Source: Hoeflea prorocentri | GTDB taxonomy: Bacteria; Pseudomonadota; Alphaproteobacteria; Rhizobiales; Rhizobiaceae | Direction: 5' to 3' | NCBI RefSeq assembly: GCF_027944115.1 | Contig: NZ_JAPJZI010000001.1 | Span: 3,658,001 to 3,722,000 of the forward strand | Length of the DNA stretch: 64,000 nt | Shown: piece by piece, positions 1 to 8,700 of the stretch | Numbering within the stretch: the first letter of the stretch is position 1 | Layout of the letters: every line of letters begins with the position of its first letter | Translations under genes and position numbers: made by a program | The notes under the pieces: model-generated | Database searches by the model: none | What the model was told of the DNA's origin: nothing | What the model saw: only the letters and a program-made list of their open reading frames with translations

Positions 1-143
1 GCGATGCGCTCAAATACGAGCCGTCACGCGGCGGTGATCTGTTTCCGCATCTTTACGGCCCTCTGAACATGGAGGCTGTTGCCTGGGAAAAGGACATGCC
101 GCTTGGCCCGGACGGCATTCATATCCTGCCCGGGCTCGAGTGA
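1..143 (+). CDS. DUF952 family protein, C-terminal part
   Basis: The reading frame is open from the window edge (first full codon at base 3) and ends in TGA at 141-143. The visible residues include RGGDLFPHLYGPL and a final HILPGLE, the usual C-terminus of the small DUF952 proteins that often sit directly upstream of pyrD in rhizobia. The stop lies 4 nt before the pyrD ATG, so the two are probably co-transcribed. The N-terminal part is outside the window. The biochemical function of DUF952 is not established. Confidence 0.75.
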   Translation, partial: DALKYEPSRGGDLFPHLYGPLNMEAVAWEKDMPLGPDGIHILPGLE

Positions 144-147
144 GCAG

Positions 148-1242
148 ATGGAGGCTCTTTACCCCCTTCTTCGCCATGCCCTGTTCCGGCTGGAACCGGA
201 GGCGGCGCACCGTCTGTCCATCAAGGCCTTGAAGTCAGGCCTCATGCCGCGCCCGCCGCTTGTGCGTGATCCACGCCTTTCCGTGACCAAAGCAGGCCTG
301 CACTTCAACAATCCTGTCGGCATCGCCGCCGGCTTCGACAAGAACGGCGAAGTGCCGGCAGCGGTTCTGCGGCTGGGTTTCGGCTTCACCGAGATCGGCT
401 CCGTGACGCCCCGGCCACAGACCGGCAACCCCAAACCAAGGATCTTCCGGCTTCATTCGGATCGTGCCGTCATCAACAGGCTCGGCTTCAACAATGAGGG
501 CCACTCGGCGGTGCTGCAACGGCTCATGGCACTCGGTAAAGGCCGGGCCGGGCCGATCGGCGTCAATGTCGGGGCGAACAAGAATTCGGAAGACCGCATT
601 TCCGATTATGCGCTCGGAATCGATGTTTTCTATCAGGTCGCCGACTATTTCACCGTCAACATCTCCTCGCCCAACACACCGGGTTTGAGGGATTTGCAGG
701 CGCGTGACAGCCTTACGGCGCTGTTGGCGGCGGTCAAAAAAGCCCGCGACGATCGCCATCGGGAGGCCGATCCCTACAAGCCGATCTTCCTGAAGATTGC
801 GCCGGACCTGAACGAGGGCGACCTGGAAGATATTGCCGAGCTCTCTCATTCTCACACGCTGGACGGGCTTATGGTTTCGAACACGACACTTGCGCGCGAG
901 GGGCTGAGTGCCTCGCGCCATGCCGGCGAGTCCGGCGGGGTTTCCGGGCGGCCATTGTTCGAGCGCTCGACAATAGTTCTTGCCAAGCTGCGGCGTCTTG
1001 TCGGTCCATCCATGACGCTCGTGGGCCTCGGCGGTGTAGACAGCGCGGAAACAGCGGCGGAGAAAATGCGGGCCGGCGCTGACCTTGTACAGCTCTATAC
1101 CGGCCTCATCTATGAGGGTCCAGGCATCATATCGTCAATCCTGAGCGGTCTTGTGGATGTGATGGACAGGACGGGGGCAGCGTCAGTCAACGAACTGCGC
1201 GATCTGCATCTCAACGAATGGGCGGGAAAGTCACTGAACTGA
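148..1242 (+). CDS. pyrD: Dihydroorotate dehydrogenase (quinone), class 2
   Basis: Oxidises dihydroorotate to orotate in pyrimidine synthesis, passing electrons through FMN to membrane quinone. The 364-residue product has the class 2 N-terminal membrane-associating helix (MEALYPLLRHALFRLEPE), then the FMN barrel with NPVGIAAGFDKNGE, the catalytic-serine segment NISSPNTPGLR and the C-terminal phosphate-binding GLGGV and GADLVQLYTGLIYEGP. An upstream in-frame ATG at 79 would add 23 residues unlike PyrD and would overlap the DUF952 gene, so ATG 148 is preferred. Length is normal for class 2 enzymes. Confidence 0.96.
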   Translation: MEALYPLLRHALFRLEPEAAHRLSIKALKSGLMPRPPLVRDPRLSVTKAGLHFNNPVGIAAGFDKNGEVPAAVLRLGFGFTEIGSVTPRPQTGNPKPRIFRLHSDRAVINRLGFNNEGHSAVLQRLMALGKGRAGPIGVNVGANKNSEDRISDYALGIDVFYQVADYFTVNISSPNTPGLRDLQARDSLTALLAAVKKARDDRHREADPYKPIFLKIAPDLNEGDLEDIAELSHSHTLDGLMVSNTTLAREGLSASRHAGESGGVSGRPLFERSTIVLAKLRRLVGPSMTLVGLGGVDSAETAAEKMRAGADLVQLYTGLIYEGPGIISSILSGLVDVMDRTGAASVNELRDLHLNEWAGKSLN

Positions 1243-1275
1243 TATACCGCAAGACCGGCGGAATGACGGTTCACG

Positions 1276-1557
1276 TCAGTGAAGGGTTGCTGCCGGCCGG
1301 TCAAGCATGCGGGCCACTTCCGCGACCGAACTGGTGCTCTTCAGTTTACGGATATCGAGCTCGGTGCCTGTCCGCTCTTCGATAACCATCAGCAGTGTAA
1401 GATGAACGATACTGTCCCAATCGGGAAGTTGCGCAAGCTCACAATGACAATCCACGCGCTCTACCGGCATGAGCAGGATATCTGCCACCATCTGCCGAAC
1501 CGCGCTGACGCTGTCATCCAGGTGCGTGTGTGCTGTGTTGTTCCTCATCAAGCCCAC
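1276..1557 (-). CDS. Stand-alone acyl carrier protein-like protein
   Basis: A 93-residue protein with the size and layout of an acyl or peptidyl carrier domain. The segment LPDWDSIVHLTLLMVIEE places a serine (about residue 49) in a DSI context that matches the 4'-phosphopantetheine attachment site (usually DSL), followed by the helix II pattern. There is no synthetase, ketosynthase or phosphopantetheinyl transferase nearby, so it is an orphan carrier. The neighbouring pyrD converges on it. The 246 bp upstream are unusually AT-rich. The start could be ATG 1557 or ATG 1548. The loaded substrate cannot be told from sequence. Confidence 0.72.
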   Translation of the reverse strand: MGLMRNNTAHTHLDDSVSAVRQMVADILLMPVERVDCHCELAQLPDWDSIVHLTLLMVIEERTGTELDIRKLKSTSSVAEVARMLDRPAATLH

Positions 1558-1803
1558 CTTATAGCGCCAAAACCTATAAAAAATATGTACGGCAATAAAT
1601 TTTTAACAGTTTTTGCAACTCCCCAGTAAAAATTGACGGGAGCCTTTTTCCGCATATTTTATACAACATATTGAATATCAATGCTTAATTCCGCGAATTA
1701 TATCGCATTAACCAAAAAAACAACGATCACAATTTGCAATTAATTCATTGCATCCAAGCCCGTCTTGAGTCTCGAATTCGCGCCGGCATGCCCATTGCGG
1801 CGT
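1558..1803. other. AT-rich intergenic spacer
   Basis: This spacer between the carrier-protein gene and the MATE gene is visibly AT-rich (runs such as AAAAAATATG and TTTTTAACAG) against G+C-rich surroundings. No convincing gene is present. It must contain the promoter of the minus-strand carrier protein and the end of the MATE transcript. Confidence 0.5.
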
Positions 1804-3147
1804 TCAAAATGCCCTCTCGACGCGTTTACCGAGGATCAGGTAAAGCGTGATGCCGCGTGCGCCGAGAAAGGCCAGAAGCGCAATCCACAACCCGTGATTT
1901 CCAAGCATCGGAACCAGCAGCCACACAAGAAATCCAAACAGTGCAAGCGATGCCAGCATCATGTTGCGCATGTCATTCGACCAGGTCGCTCCGATGAAAA
2001 CGCCGTCCATCTGAAAGGCCAGGACGCCGACCACCGCCGTCAACGCGGCCCAGACGATAAACAGGCGCGATTCGGCGCGAACATCTTCAGACACGGTGAG
2101 GATATCAACGACCATTCCACCGAATATCAGAAAAAAAACTGTTGTTACCGACGCGAGAGCAAAACCCCATAGAAGTGTCAGCCGGACCGCACGATCGAAA
2201 GCCGGACGGTAGTTCGCACCGATGGCCCGGCCGGCCAATTGTTCCGCTGCTGTTGCAAACCCGTCGAGATAGTATCCGGCGACAAGGAAGAAATTCATCA
2301 AAATCGCATTGGCTGCCAGCGTCACGGGACCGAACTGTGCACCTTGCCGCACGAACAGGGCAAATGCTGCAAGCAGAGCAAAGGAGCGGATCATGATATC
2401 GCGGTTGAGCGACATCAGGCGGGATATGGACGGCCGGTCCAGGACGCGCCGCCAGCTTGGCCGGACCGAACGGTCAAAACGGGCGACGACGAAGGTAAAA
2501 CCGACGAGCGCCCCGACGGTTTCGCCGATAACGGTGGCCCAGGCGACCCCGGCAATACCCCACTCCAGCATCAACCCGAGATAGATTGACAGGACAATAT
2601 TGATACCGTTGATGAGCGTTTGCAGCAGCAGTCCTGCAACCGCTTCACCGCGCCCCAGAACGAAACCGAGGATGGCATAGTTCGCCAACCCCATCGGAGC
2701 GGACACCATGCGCACGGAGACATAGAGCTGCGTTGCGGCGCGCACGTCTTCTCCAGGCGCCATCGCCCACAGACCGAATACGATAATCAGGGGCGACAAA
2801 AGCAGGATCATAGCGCCCGATACGATACCGATGATCAAGGAGCGCCAGAAGACGGCCTGCTCTTCCGTGCCGTCGCCACGGCCAAAAGCCTGCGCCACGA
2901 GCCCCGTGGTGGCGGCGCGCAGAAAATTGAACGTCGTGAAAACCAGGTCGAAAATGATCGCGCCAACCGCCAGACCGCCGATCAAGGCCGGCTGTCCGAG
3001 CTGACCGACAACGGCGGTATCGACGAGACCCAGCAAAGGTGTCGTCAGATAGGCGAGCGTCATGGGAACCGCGATGGACAGCACAAGCCGGTGGCTTACG
3101 GAAAATGGCCGTTGAGCCGGCCCGGCCTGTTCCGGTTCTCGTGTCAT
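1804..3147 (-). CDS. MATE family multidrug efflux transporter (DinF-like)
   Basis: A 447-residue polytopic membrane protein with about 12 hydrophobic segments and no signal peptide. The N-terminal half begins VPMTLAYLTTPLLGLVDTAVVGQLG, typical of the DinF branch of the MATE (multi antimicrobial extrusion) family, which exports cationic compounds in exchange for Na+ or H+. The internal two-fold repeat is visible as matching halves around residues 10-220 and 240-440. Length is normal. A substrate cannot be assigned. It is followed on the same strand, after an 80-bp gap upstream, by the DUF6460 gene, which may share transcription. Confidence 0.9.
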   Translation of the reverse strand: MTREPEQAGPAQRPFSVSHRLVLSIAVPMTLAYLTTPLLGLVDTAVVGQLGQPALIGGLAVGAIIFDLVFTTFNFLRAATTGLVAQAFGRGDGTEEQAVFWRSLIIGIVSGAMILLLSPLIIVFGLWAMAPGEDVRAATQLYVSVRMVSAPMGLANYAILGFVLGRGEAVAGLLLQTLINGINIVLSIYLGLMLEWGIAGVAWATVIGETVGALVGFTFVVARFDRSVRPSWRRVLDRPSISRLMSLNRDIMIRSFALLAAFALFVRQGAQFGPVTLAANAILMNFFLVAGYYLDGFATAAEQLAGRAIGANYRPAFDRAVRLTLLWGFALASVTTVFFLIFGGMVVDILTVSEDVRAESRLFIVWAALTAVVGVLAFQMDGVFIGATWSNDMRNMMLASLALFGFLVWLLVPMLGNHGLWIALLAFLGARGITLYLILGKRVERAF

Positions 3148-3227
3148 TTAATGTGTCCAAACCAGTTCAGCCGGCACGGCAGCGAAGAGACGATCCGTCC
3201 ATGGGGGAATCTAAAACGTATGACGCG

Positions 3228-3494
3228 CTAACGCCGGTAACTCATGATGCGGATGATCAGGAAGACGGGCACCACCACAACCGCACCGAGGACGAGATAA
3301 TCGCCGAAACGTCCAAGGGCGGCAAATCCGAGTTCCCAAAGATTGCGGATAAAATCAACAATCGCACGCACGACATCCATCGGATACCAGTTGAATGCGG
3401 CCATTACCGCACCGACGATAAAGGACAAGACGATCAGTTTTATGAGCGTTCGGCCCGGCGTGTCTCCGAGGAACCGGTTGAGATTTCCGGACAT
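3228..3494 (-). CDS. Small membrane protein, DUF6460-like
   Basis: An 88-residue protein with two hydrophobic segments (about residues 17-38 and 62-82). The opening NRFLGDTPGRTLIKLIVLSFIVG and the later FGDYLVLGAVVVVPVFL match small inner-membrane proteins of Hyphomicrobiales that I recall as DUF6460. It lies upstream of the MATE gene on the same strand. Its function is unknown. Confidence 0.7.
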   Translation of the reverse strand: MSGNLNRFLGDTPGRTLIKLIVLSFIVGAVMAAFNWYPMDVVRAIVDFIRNLWELGFAALGRFGDYLVLGAVVVVPVFLIIRIMSYRR

Positions 3495-3613
3495 GCGGCG
3501 TTACTCCGATTGGTATTGCGTCATAGGTAATCGCGAATCATCCAGGGTTCAACAGCCGGGGTCGGAGCCATAAGACCGTTTTTCAGCGATCCTTATTGGT
3601 CTAACCTTTCCAT

Positions 3614-6166
3614 GTGCATGATGATTCTGAAAAGAAAACCGATAAGACGGGCACTGTGTTGCCCGAGCCGTTCAGCGGCTGGTTCGCCTCGCGCGGCTGG
3701 AACCCACGTCGCCATCAGCTCGATCTTGTGGACAATGCCGAAGCCGGCCATTCGTCGCTCCTGATTGCACCCACGGGCGCCGGCAAGACCCTTGCCGGGT
3801 TCCTGCCGTCGCTGATCGACATCTCGCTCAGAGAGGCCAAAAGGCAGCCCGGCGCGGCACGCGCATCGGCCCGGCGCGGCATCCACACGCTTTACGTTTC
3901 GCCTCTGAAGGCGCTGGCCGTCGATATCGAGCGCAACCTCGCAGCTCCTGTCGGTGAGATGGACTTGCCGGTTCGTATCGAGACCCGCACGGGCGACACG
4001 CCGCAATCAAAGCGACAACGGCAAAAACTCAACCCGCCCGATATTCTGCTGACGACACCGGAGCAGATTGCGCTATTGACCGCCAGCCGGGAAGCCGATC
4101 TGCTTTTCAACGATCTGCGGTTTGTGATTTTCGACGAGCTGCATTCCCTGGTCACCTCGAAGCGCGGCCACCTGCTGTCGCTCGGGCTTGCCCGGCTACG
4201 CCGGCATCAGCCCGCCCTTCAGACGATCGGGCTTTCCGCAACGGTCGCCGATCCGCAAGCCCTGCAGACCTGGCTCATGCCGCAGACCGACCTCAACGCA
4301 GCGACGCTTTCAAAGCGCATTGTCGTCAAGGGCGGTGCAAAACCGCATATCACCATTCTTGAGACTGAAGAACGCGTTCCCTGGTCCGGCCATTCGGCCC
4401 GCTATGCGATGGACGACGTCTACCAGACCATCAAAGAGCACCGCACCACGCTGCTGTTCGTCAACACGCGCAGCCAGGCCGAACTGCTGTTTCAGGAATT
4501 ATGGCGCATCAACGAGGAGCATCTGCCGATCGCCTTGCACCATGGCTCACTCGATGCCAGCCAGCGCCGCAAGGTTGAGGCGGCCATGTCCGATAACCGG
4601 CTGAGGGCGGTGGTCGCCACATCGACACTCGATCTCGGTATCGACTGGGGCGACGTCGATCTGGTCGTTCATATCGGCGCGCCAAAAGGGGCAAGCCGGC
4701 TGGCGCAGCGAATCGGCCGCTCCAATCACCGCATGGACGAGCCAAGCCGCGCCATTCTGGTACCGGCGAACCGTTTCGAGGTCATGGAATGCCGCGCGGC
4801 GCTGGATGCGAATTATCTCGGCGCGCAGGACACGCCGCCAATCGGCGACGGGACGCTCGACGTGCTTGCGCAGCACATTTTGGGCATGGCCTGCGCCGAA
4901 CCCTTCCGGGCAGATGAACTCTACCGCGAGGTGACAAGCGCTGCCCCTTACAGCAGGCTTGAGCGCGAACAGTTCGATCGGGTCGTCGATTTTGTCGCAA
5001 CCGGCGGCTACGCGCTCAAGACCTATGATCGGTATGCGCGGATAAAGCTGACCAGGGACGGGACCTGGCGCGTCAGCCATCCACGCATCGCGCAACAATA
5101 CCGCCTCAATATCGGCACGATCATCGAGATGCCGGAACTGAAAATCCGCCTGACGCGGCACAAAGGCCGGGGCGCCAATGTGCGCGGCGGACCGGTGCTC
5201 GGAAAAATCGAGGAGTATTTTGTCGAGATGCTGTCACCCGGCGATACGTTCCTTTTCGCCGGCAAGGTTCTTCGCTTCGAGGGCATTCGCGAAAATGAGT
5301 GCATCGTGTCGAAGGGCGGGACAGGCAACCCGAAAATCCCTGCCTATGCGGGCGGCAAGTTTCCGCTATCCACCTATCTTGCCGACCAGGTGCGTACCAT
5401 GCTCGCCGAGCCCGACAGATGGAAAAACCTTCCCGCACAGGTTCGCGAATGGCTTGAAATCCAAAAGGAAAAATCAATTCTGCCCAAGCGTGGCGAACTG
5501 CTCATCGAGACCTATCCGAATGCCGACCGGTTCTACATGACGATGTATCCGTTCGAGGGCCGGCTGGCGCACCAGACGCTCGGCATGCTTTTGACCCGGC
5601 GGCTTGAACGGGCGCGGGCGCGCCCGCTCGGCTTCGTTGCGACCGACTACGCCATGTCCATCTGGGGCCTGCGCGACATGGGGCTGATGATCGAGCGGGG
5701 CGAACTCTCGCTCGATACGCTTTTCGACGAGGACATGCTGGGCGACGATCTGGAAACCTGGCTCGATGAATCCTTCATGCTCAAAAGGACCTTCCGCTAT
5801 TGCGCCCTGATTGCCGGGCTGATCGAGCGCCGCCATCCGGGCCAGGAAAAGACCGGACGGCAGATCACCGTGTCGTCCGATCTGATCTACGATGTTCTTC
5901 GCAGCCACGAACCGGACCATATCCTCCTGCAGGCAACACGAGCCGACGCGGCGAGCGGGCTACTGGATATTCGGCGGCTAGCGGATATGCTGTCGCGAAT
6001 CAAAGGCCGAATCATACTCAGTCGCCTGAACCAGATTTCACCGCTCGCCGTTCCGGTCATGCTGGAAATCGGCAAGGAACCGGTGGTGGGAGAGGCGCAG
6101 GACGACATTCTGGCCGAAGCGGCGGACGGGATCATTGCCGAGGCCATGGGCCGGAGCGATGCGTGA
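3614..6166 (+). CDS. Ligase-associated DNA damage response DEXH-box helicase (Lhr-like)
   Basis: An 850-residue superfamily 2 helicase. Visible motifs are motif I APTGAGKT (about residues 53-60), a DELH motif II (FDELHSLV), motif III LSAT, and motifs V-VI with ATSTLDLGIDWGDVDLV and QRIGRSNHR, followed by the long Lhr-core C-terminal region. Members of this family are encoded with an ATP-dependent DNA ligase, an exonuclease and the PdeM nuclease in a DNA-repair cluster. Here only PdeM follows, 24 bp downstream. The start is GTG at 3614; ATG 3612 is out of frame. Cytoplasmic. Confidence 0.93.
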   Translation: MHDDSEKKTDKTGTVLPEPFSGWFASRGWNPRRHQLDLVDNAEAGHSSLLIAPTGAGKTLAGFLPSLIDISLREAKRQPGAARASARRGIHTLYVSPLKALAVDIERNLAAPVGEMDLPVRIETRTGDTPQSKRQRQKLNPPDILLTTPEQIALLTASREADLLFNDLRFVIFDELHSLVTSKRGHLLSLGLARLRRHQPALQTIGLSATVADPQALQTWLMPQTDLNAATLSKRIVVKGGAKPHITILETEERVPWSGHSARYAMDDVYQTIKEHRTTLLFVNTRSQAELLFQELWRINEEHLPIALHHGSLDASQRRKVEAAMSDNRLRAVVATSTLDLGIDWGDVDLVVHIGAPKGASRLAQRIGRSNHRMDEPSRAILVPANRFEVMECRAALDANYLGAQDTPPIGDGTLDVLAQHILGMACAEPFRADELYREVTSAAPYSRLEREQFDRVVDFVATGGYALKTYDRYARIKLTRDGTWRVSHPRIAQQYRLNIGTIIEMPELKIRLTRHKGRGANVRGGPVLGKIEEYFVEMLSPGDTFLFAGKVLRFEGIRENECIVSKGGTGNPKIPAYAGGKFPLSTYLADQVRTMLAEPDRWKNLPAQVREWLEIQKEKSILPKRGELLIETYPNADRFYMTMYPFEGRLAHQTLGMLLTRRLERARARPLGFVATDYAMSIWGLRDMGLMIERGELSLDTLFDEDMLGDDLETWLDESFMLKRTFRYCALIAGLIERRHPGQEKTGRQITVSSDLIYDVLRSHEPDHILLQATRADAASGLLDIRRLADMLSRIKGRIILSRLNQISPLAVPVMLEIGKEPVVGEAQDDILAEAADGIIAEAMGRSDA

Positions 6167-6190
6167 CGGTCTGAGGAGACGGTACGGGGA

Positions 6191-6919
6191 ATGAACAGGG
6201 CAAACACCGCACAGGCTTTGGTCGCCGACCATATGATCAGCACAGCCGAAATCGTCATCAACGATACGCTTGCCGTGTGCGATCCGCTCGGCTCGCTCTA
6301 TCTGCCGGACAGCGATACGCTGGTGGTCTCCGACCTGCATCTGGAAACGGGCGCCGCCTATGCGCGCCGCGGCATGATGCTTCCGCCCTATGATACCGCG
6401 CTGACGCTTACCCTTTTGACCAGTGTTATCGAGCGCTACAGGCCGGCGCGCGTGGTGAGCCTCGGTGACAGTTTTCACGATCGCCGCGGGGCAAGCGCCC
6501 TGCCCGAGGCCAGCCAGTTACAGATCCGGGCGCTGATGGCGGGGCGCGAATGGTTCTGGATCGCCGGCAATCACGACCCGGACCATCCGGACGGTCTTGC
6601 GGGCGACTGTGTGCAGGAGCTTTATCTCGACGGGCTGTGTTTCCGTCACGAGCCGCTGGAGAACGAGGATGCGACCGGCGAGATCGCCGGACACCTGCAC
6701 CCGGCGGCGCGTGTCGTCCGGCGCGGCAAGGGCGTTCGCAGGCCCTGTTTCGCAACCGACGGCCAACGCCTCATCATGCCGGCCTTCGGCGTGACCACTG
6801 GCGGTCTGAATATTCGAAACGCGGCCTTTGACGGCCTGTTCGACCTTCAAAGCCTGACCGCCCATCTTTTGGGACGCGAACGGATCTATTCCGTGCCGTT
6901 CGGCCGGCTCATCGGATAG
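6191..6919 (+). CDS. pdeM: Ligase-associated DNA damage response metallonuclease
   Basis: A 242-residue calcineurin-like metallophosphoesterase. The metal-binding motifs appear in order: VVSDLHLE, LGDSFHD, AGNHDPDHP and GEIAGHLHP, the PdeM pattern. PdeM enzymes act as Mn2+-dependent DNA endonucleases or phosphodiesterases and partner with the Lhr-like helicase encoded just upstream. The start at 6191 is the first ATG; ATG 6233 is a shorter alternative. The gene ends two bases before an IS5-type transposase fragment on the opposite strand, so any further members of the cluster on this side were lost or were never present. Confidence 0.9.
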   Translation: MNRANTAQALVADHMISTAEIVINDTLAVCDPLGSLYLPDSDTLVVSDLHLETGAAYARRGMMLPPYDTALTLTLLTSVIERYRPARVVSLGDSFHDRRGASALPEASQLQIRALMAGREWFWIAGNHDPDHPDGLAGDCVQELYLDGLCFRHEPLENEDATGEIAGHLHPAARVVRRGKGVRRPCFATDGQRLIMPAFGVTTGGLNIRNAAFDGLFDLQSLTAHLLGRERIYSVPFGRLIG

Positions 6920-6920
6920 G

Positions 6921-7160
6921 CTATTTAAGGTAGATGGCCAGGGTTTGGCTCATAACCAAACAACACTGTTGCCGCGAACGCGATGGGATGCAGGGTTCGA
7001 TGTGCCTTTCTTTCAATTCTTCGCGGAACCAGTCGGCGTCGTAGCCTCGATCCGCGAGCATCCAATCCTCAGCGGTTAGCGGGGCCAACAGCGCCCTCGC
7101 ACCGATGTAGTCGCTGACGTTCCCCCGAATCATGACACCGCCATGAATGGAAGCGCCCAT
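6921..7160 (-). mobile_element. IS5-family transposase fragment (decayed)
   Basis: An open frame of 79 residues contains LLAPLTAEDWMLADRGYDADWFREEL, the second catalytic Asp block (DDE 'D' in ADRGYD) of IS5-type transposases, followed by a few residues of the next block and then an unrelated tail (about the last 16 residues). The N-terminal half, the last catalytic Glu region and terminal inverted repeats are not recognisable. Sequence upstream to about 7260 keeps traces of the transposase in shifted frames. It is an inactive remnant separating pdeM from the low-G+C amidase gene. A short hairpin (GTTTGG/CCAAAC, 6943-6961) lies inside it. Confidence 0.72.
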
Positions 7161-7328
7161 CGTAACGTCCGCTGATGACCGCGAACCGGTTGTTCGTCAA
7201 AACCTCCAAACGTCTCCTTGGAGCCCATTTCGACGGGTTCCTACCGTGCGACAAATGGCGGCTTTGGGTACCCAGTTGCACAGGTTTAATTGTAGCGATC
7301 AATATCAGATCGTATTTCCCGGGGGAAC

Positions 7329-8570
7329 ATGAGCCTTCTTCGAAAGTCAGTAAATTCCATGCCAGATCATTCCAATCTTGACCCATCTGGCTCCTTGGTC
7401 GAGCAATTTTTGCTTGAACCAATTGCATCTGGTCCTCTCGATGGTCTTAGCTTCACGGTGAAGGACAATATCGATATAGCGAGTCGAAAGACTTCCTATG
7501 GCAATCCGACCTGGCGAGATCGACACCCTGCTCCGCAGTACAACGCCCTTTGTGTTGACCAGCTTCTAGCTGCCGGTGGACATTGTGTGGGCAAGGTTGT
7601 TGCTGATGAGTTTACGTACAGCCTTGATGGAGAAAGCCAGTATTTTGGCACGCCTCGCAATGCAAAGGCACCCAATCGGATCCCTGGCGGATCATCAAGT
7701 GGGTCTGTTGCTTCAGTTGCGAACGGCGTATCCGATTTTTCAATTGGAACCGATTCAGGTGGCTCGATCCGCGTCCCGGCCAGCCTTTGCGGGGTTTGGG
7801 GGATGCGCCCATCGTTGCACCGGATATCTGAGGCTGGAGTGCTGCCCTTTATGCCCAGTGTCAGTACGGTTGGTGTTATTGCTTCCAGCCACGAGCAACT
7901 GAATTCAGTTGTCCGCGTCTTGTTGCGCAGCAATGCGCGTCCTGCCGCGCCATTGAAGCGCATCCTTGTGCTATCGGATGCAATGGAAACTGCCGATGAT
8001 CCGGTGCGTGCAGCCGCGGAAGTTGCGCTAAATGAAATTTCCCACCGCACCGGAGTTGATCTGCAAACGGTCAGTTTCGCGCAGATCGTAGGGGATGACA
8101 CCCCTCTAAGTGACTGCAATGAAAATGCTTTACGTGTCTTGCAGTCATTGGAATTTCAAAACACAGTGGGAAGTTGGATTGAGAACAACGCGCCGGAAAT
8201 CGGCACTTCCTTTTCAATGGCATATGAAAACGTGCGTCATTTGGATCGACACGAAGCGATAAATTGTCTTGATCTTTGTGAGCGTTTTTTTGAGGCTATC
8301 CAGGCGGTGATGATCTCCGGAACCGTGATCTGCTTCCCAACTACTCCTGTAATTGCTCCCCTCAAAAACACTCTTAATTCAATGGAGGCGGTATTGGATT
8401 TTTATGGGAGGACAATGACTATCACGGCTTTTTCCGGCGTTGGCAGATTGCCGGAGATTTCAGCACCGCTTCTCACAGTGGACGGATGCCCGGTTGGCCT
8501 TTCATTTGCTGCCGGGCACTATCAAGATGAATTTCTGCTAAGCGCAGTAAAGAAAATGCTAGGTTCGTAA
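7329..8570 (+). CDS. Amidase signature family enzyme
   Basis: A 413-residue protein of the amidase signature family (amide or ester hydrolysis by a Ser-cisSer-Lys triad). The lysine is in FTVKDNID (K45), the cis-serine in PGGSSSGS (about residue 123) and the nucleophile in GTDSGGSIRVPAS (S146). It is shorter than typical amidases (about 450-500), with a reduced C-terminal region. Base composition is lower in G+C than in its neighbours, and it starts 170 bp from an IS5 fragment, which suggests transfer. A G-rich ribosome site abuts ATG 7329; ATG 7359-7362 region offers an alternative start. The substrate is unknown. Confidence 0.85.
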   Translation: MSLLRKSVNSMPDHSNLDPSGSLVEQFLLEPIASGPLDGLSFTVKDNIDIASRKTSYGNPTWRDRHPAPQYNALCVDQLLAAGGHCVGKVVADEFTYSLDGESQYFGTPRNAKAPNRIPGGSSSGSVASVANGVSDFSIGTDSGGSIRVPASLCGVWGMRPSLHRISEAGVLPFMPSVSTVGVIASSHEQLNSVVRVLLRSNARPAAPLKRILVLSDAMETADDPVRAAAEVALNEISHRTGVDLQTVSFAQIVGDDTPLSDCNENALRVLQSLEFQNTVGSWIENNAPEIGTSFSMAYENVRHLDRHEAINCLDLCERFFEAIQAVMISGTVICFPTTPVIAPLKNTLNSMEAVLDFYGRTMTITAFSGVGRLPEISAPLLTVDGCPVGLSFAAGHYQDEFLLSAVKKMLGS

Positions 8571-8621
8571 AGCGAGCATAAGAGAAGAAACGGCTAAGGC
8601 TCACCCTGTCCGCATCTCGGT

Positions 8622-8645
8622 CATTGGCCAATTTTTTGGCCAATG
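8622..8645. repeat. Perfect 9-bp inverted repeat
   Basis: The arms CATTGGCCA (8622-8630) and TGGCCAATG (8637-8645) are perfect reverse complements around the loop ATTTTT. It sits between the convergent amidase and TIGR02186 genes, so it probably serves as a 3'-end stem-loop. No T-run follows on either strand, so a classical intrinsic terminator is not shown. Confidence 0.55.
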
Positions 8646-8700
8646 TCTGCTATTGTAACAAGCGGTCGTCTTCATTTCTGCCCGTTTATAGGTCCAGAGC

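Noticed and set aside
8622-8645. Hairpin considered as an intrinsic terminator
   Set aside because: No T-run follows on either strand, so it is listed as an inverted repeat.
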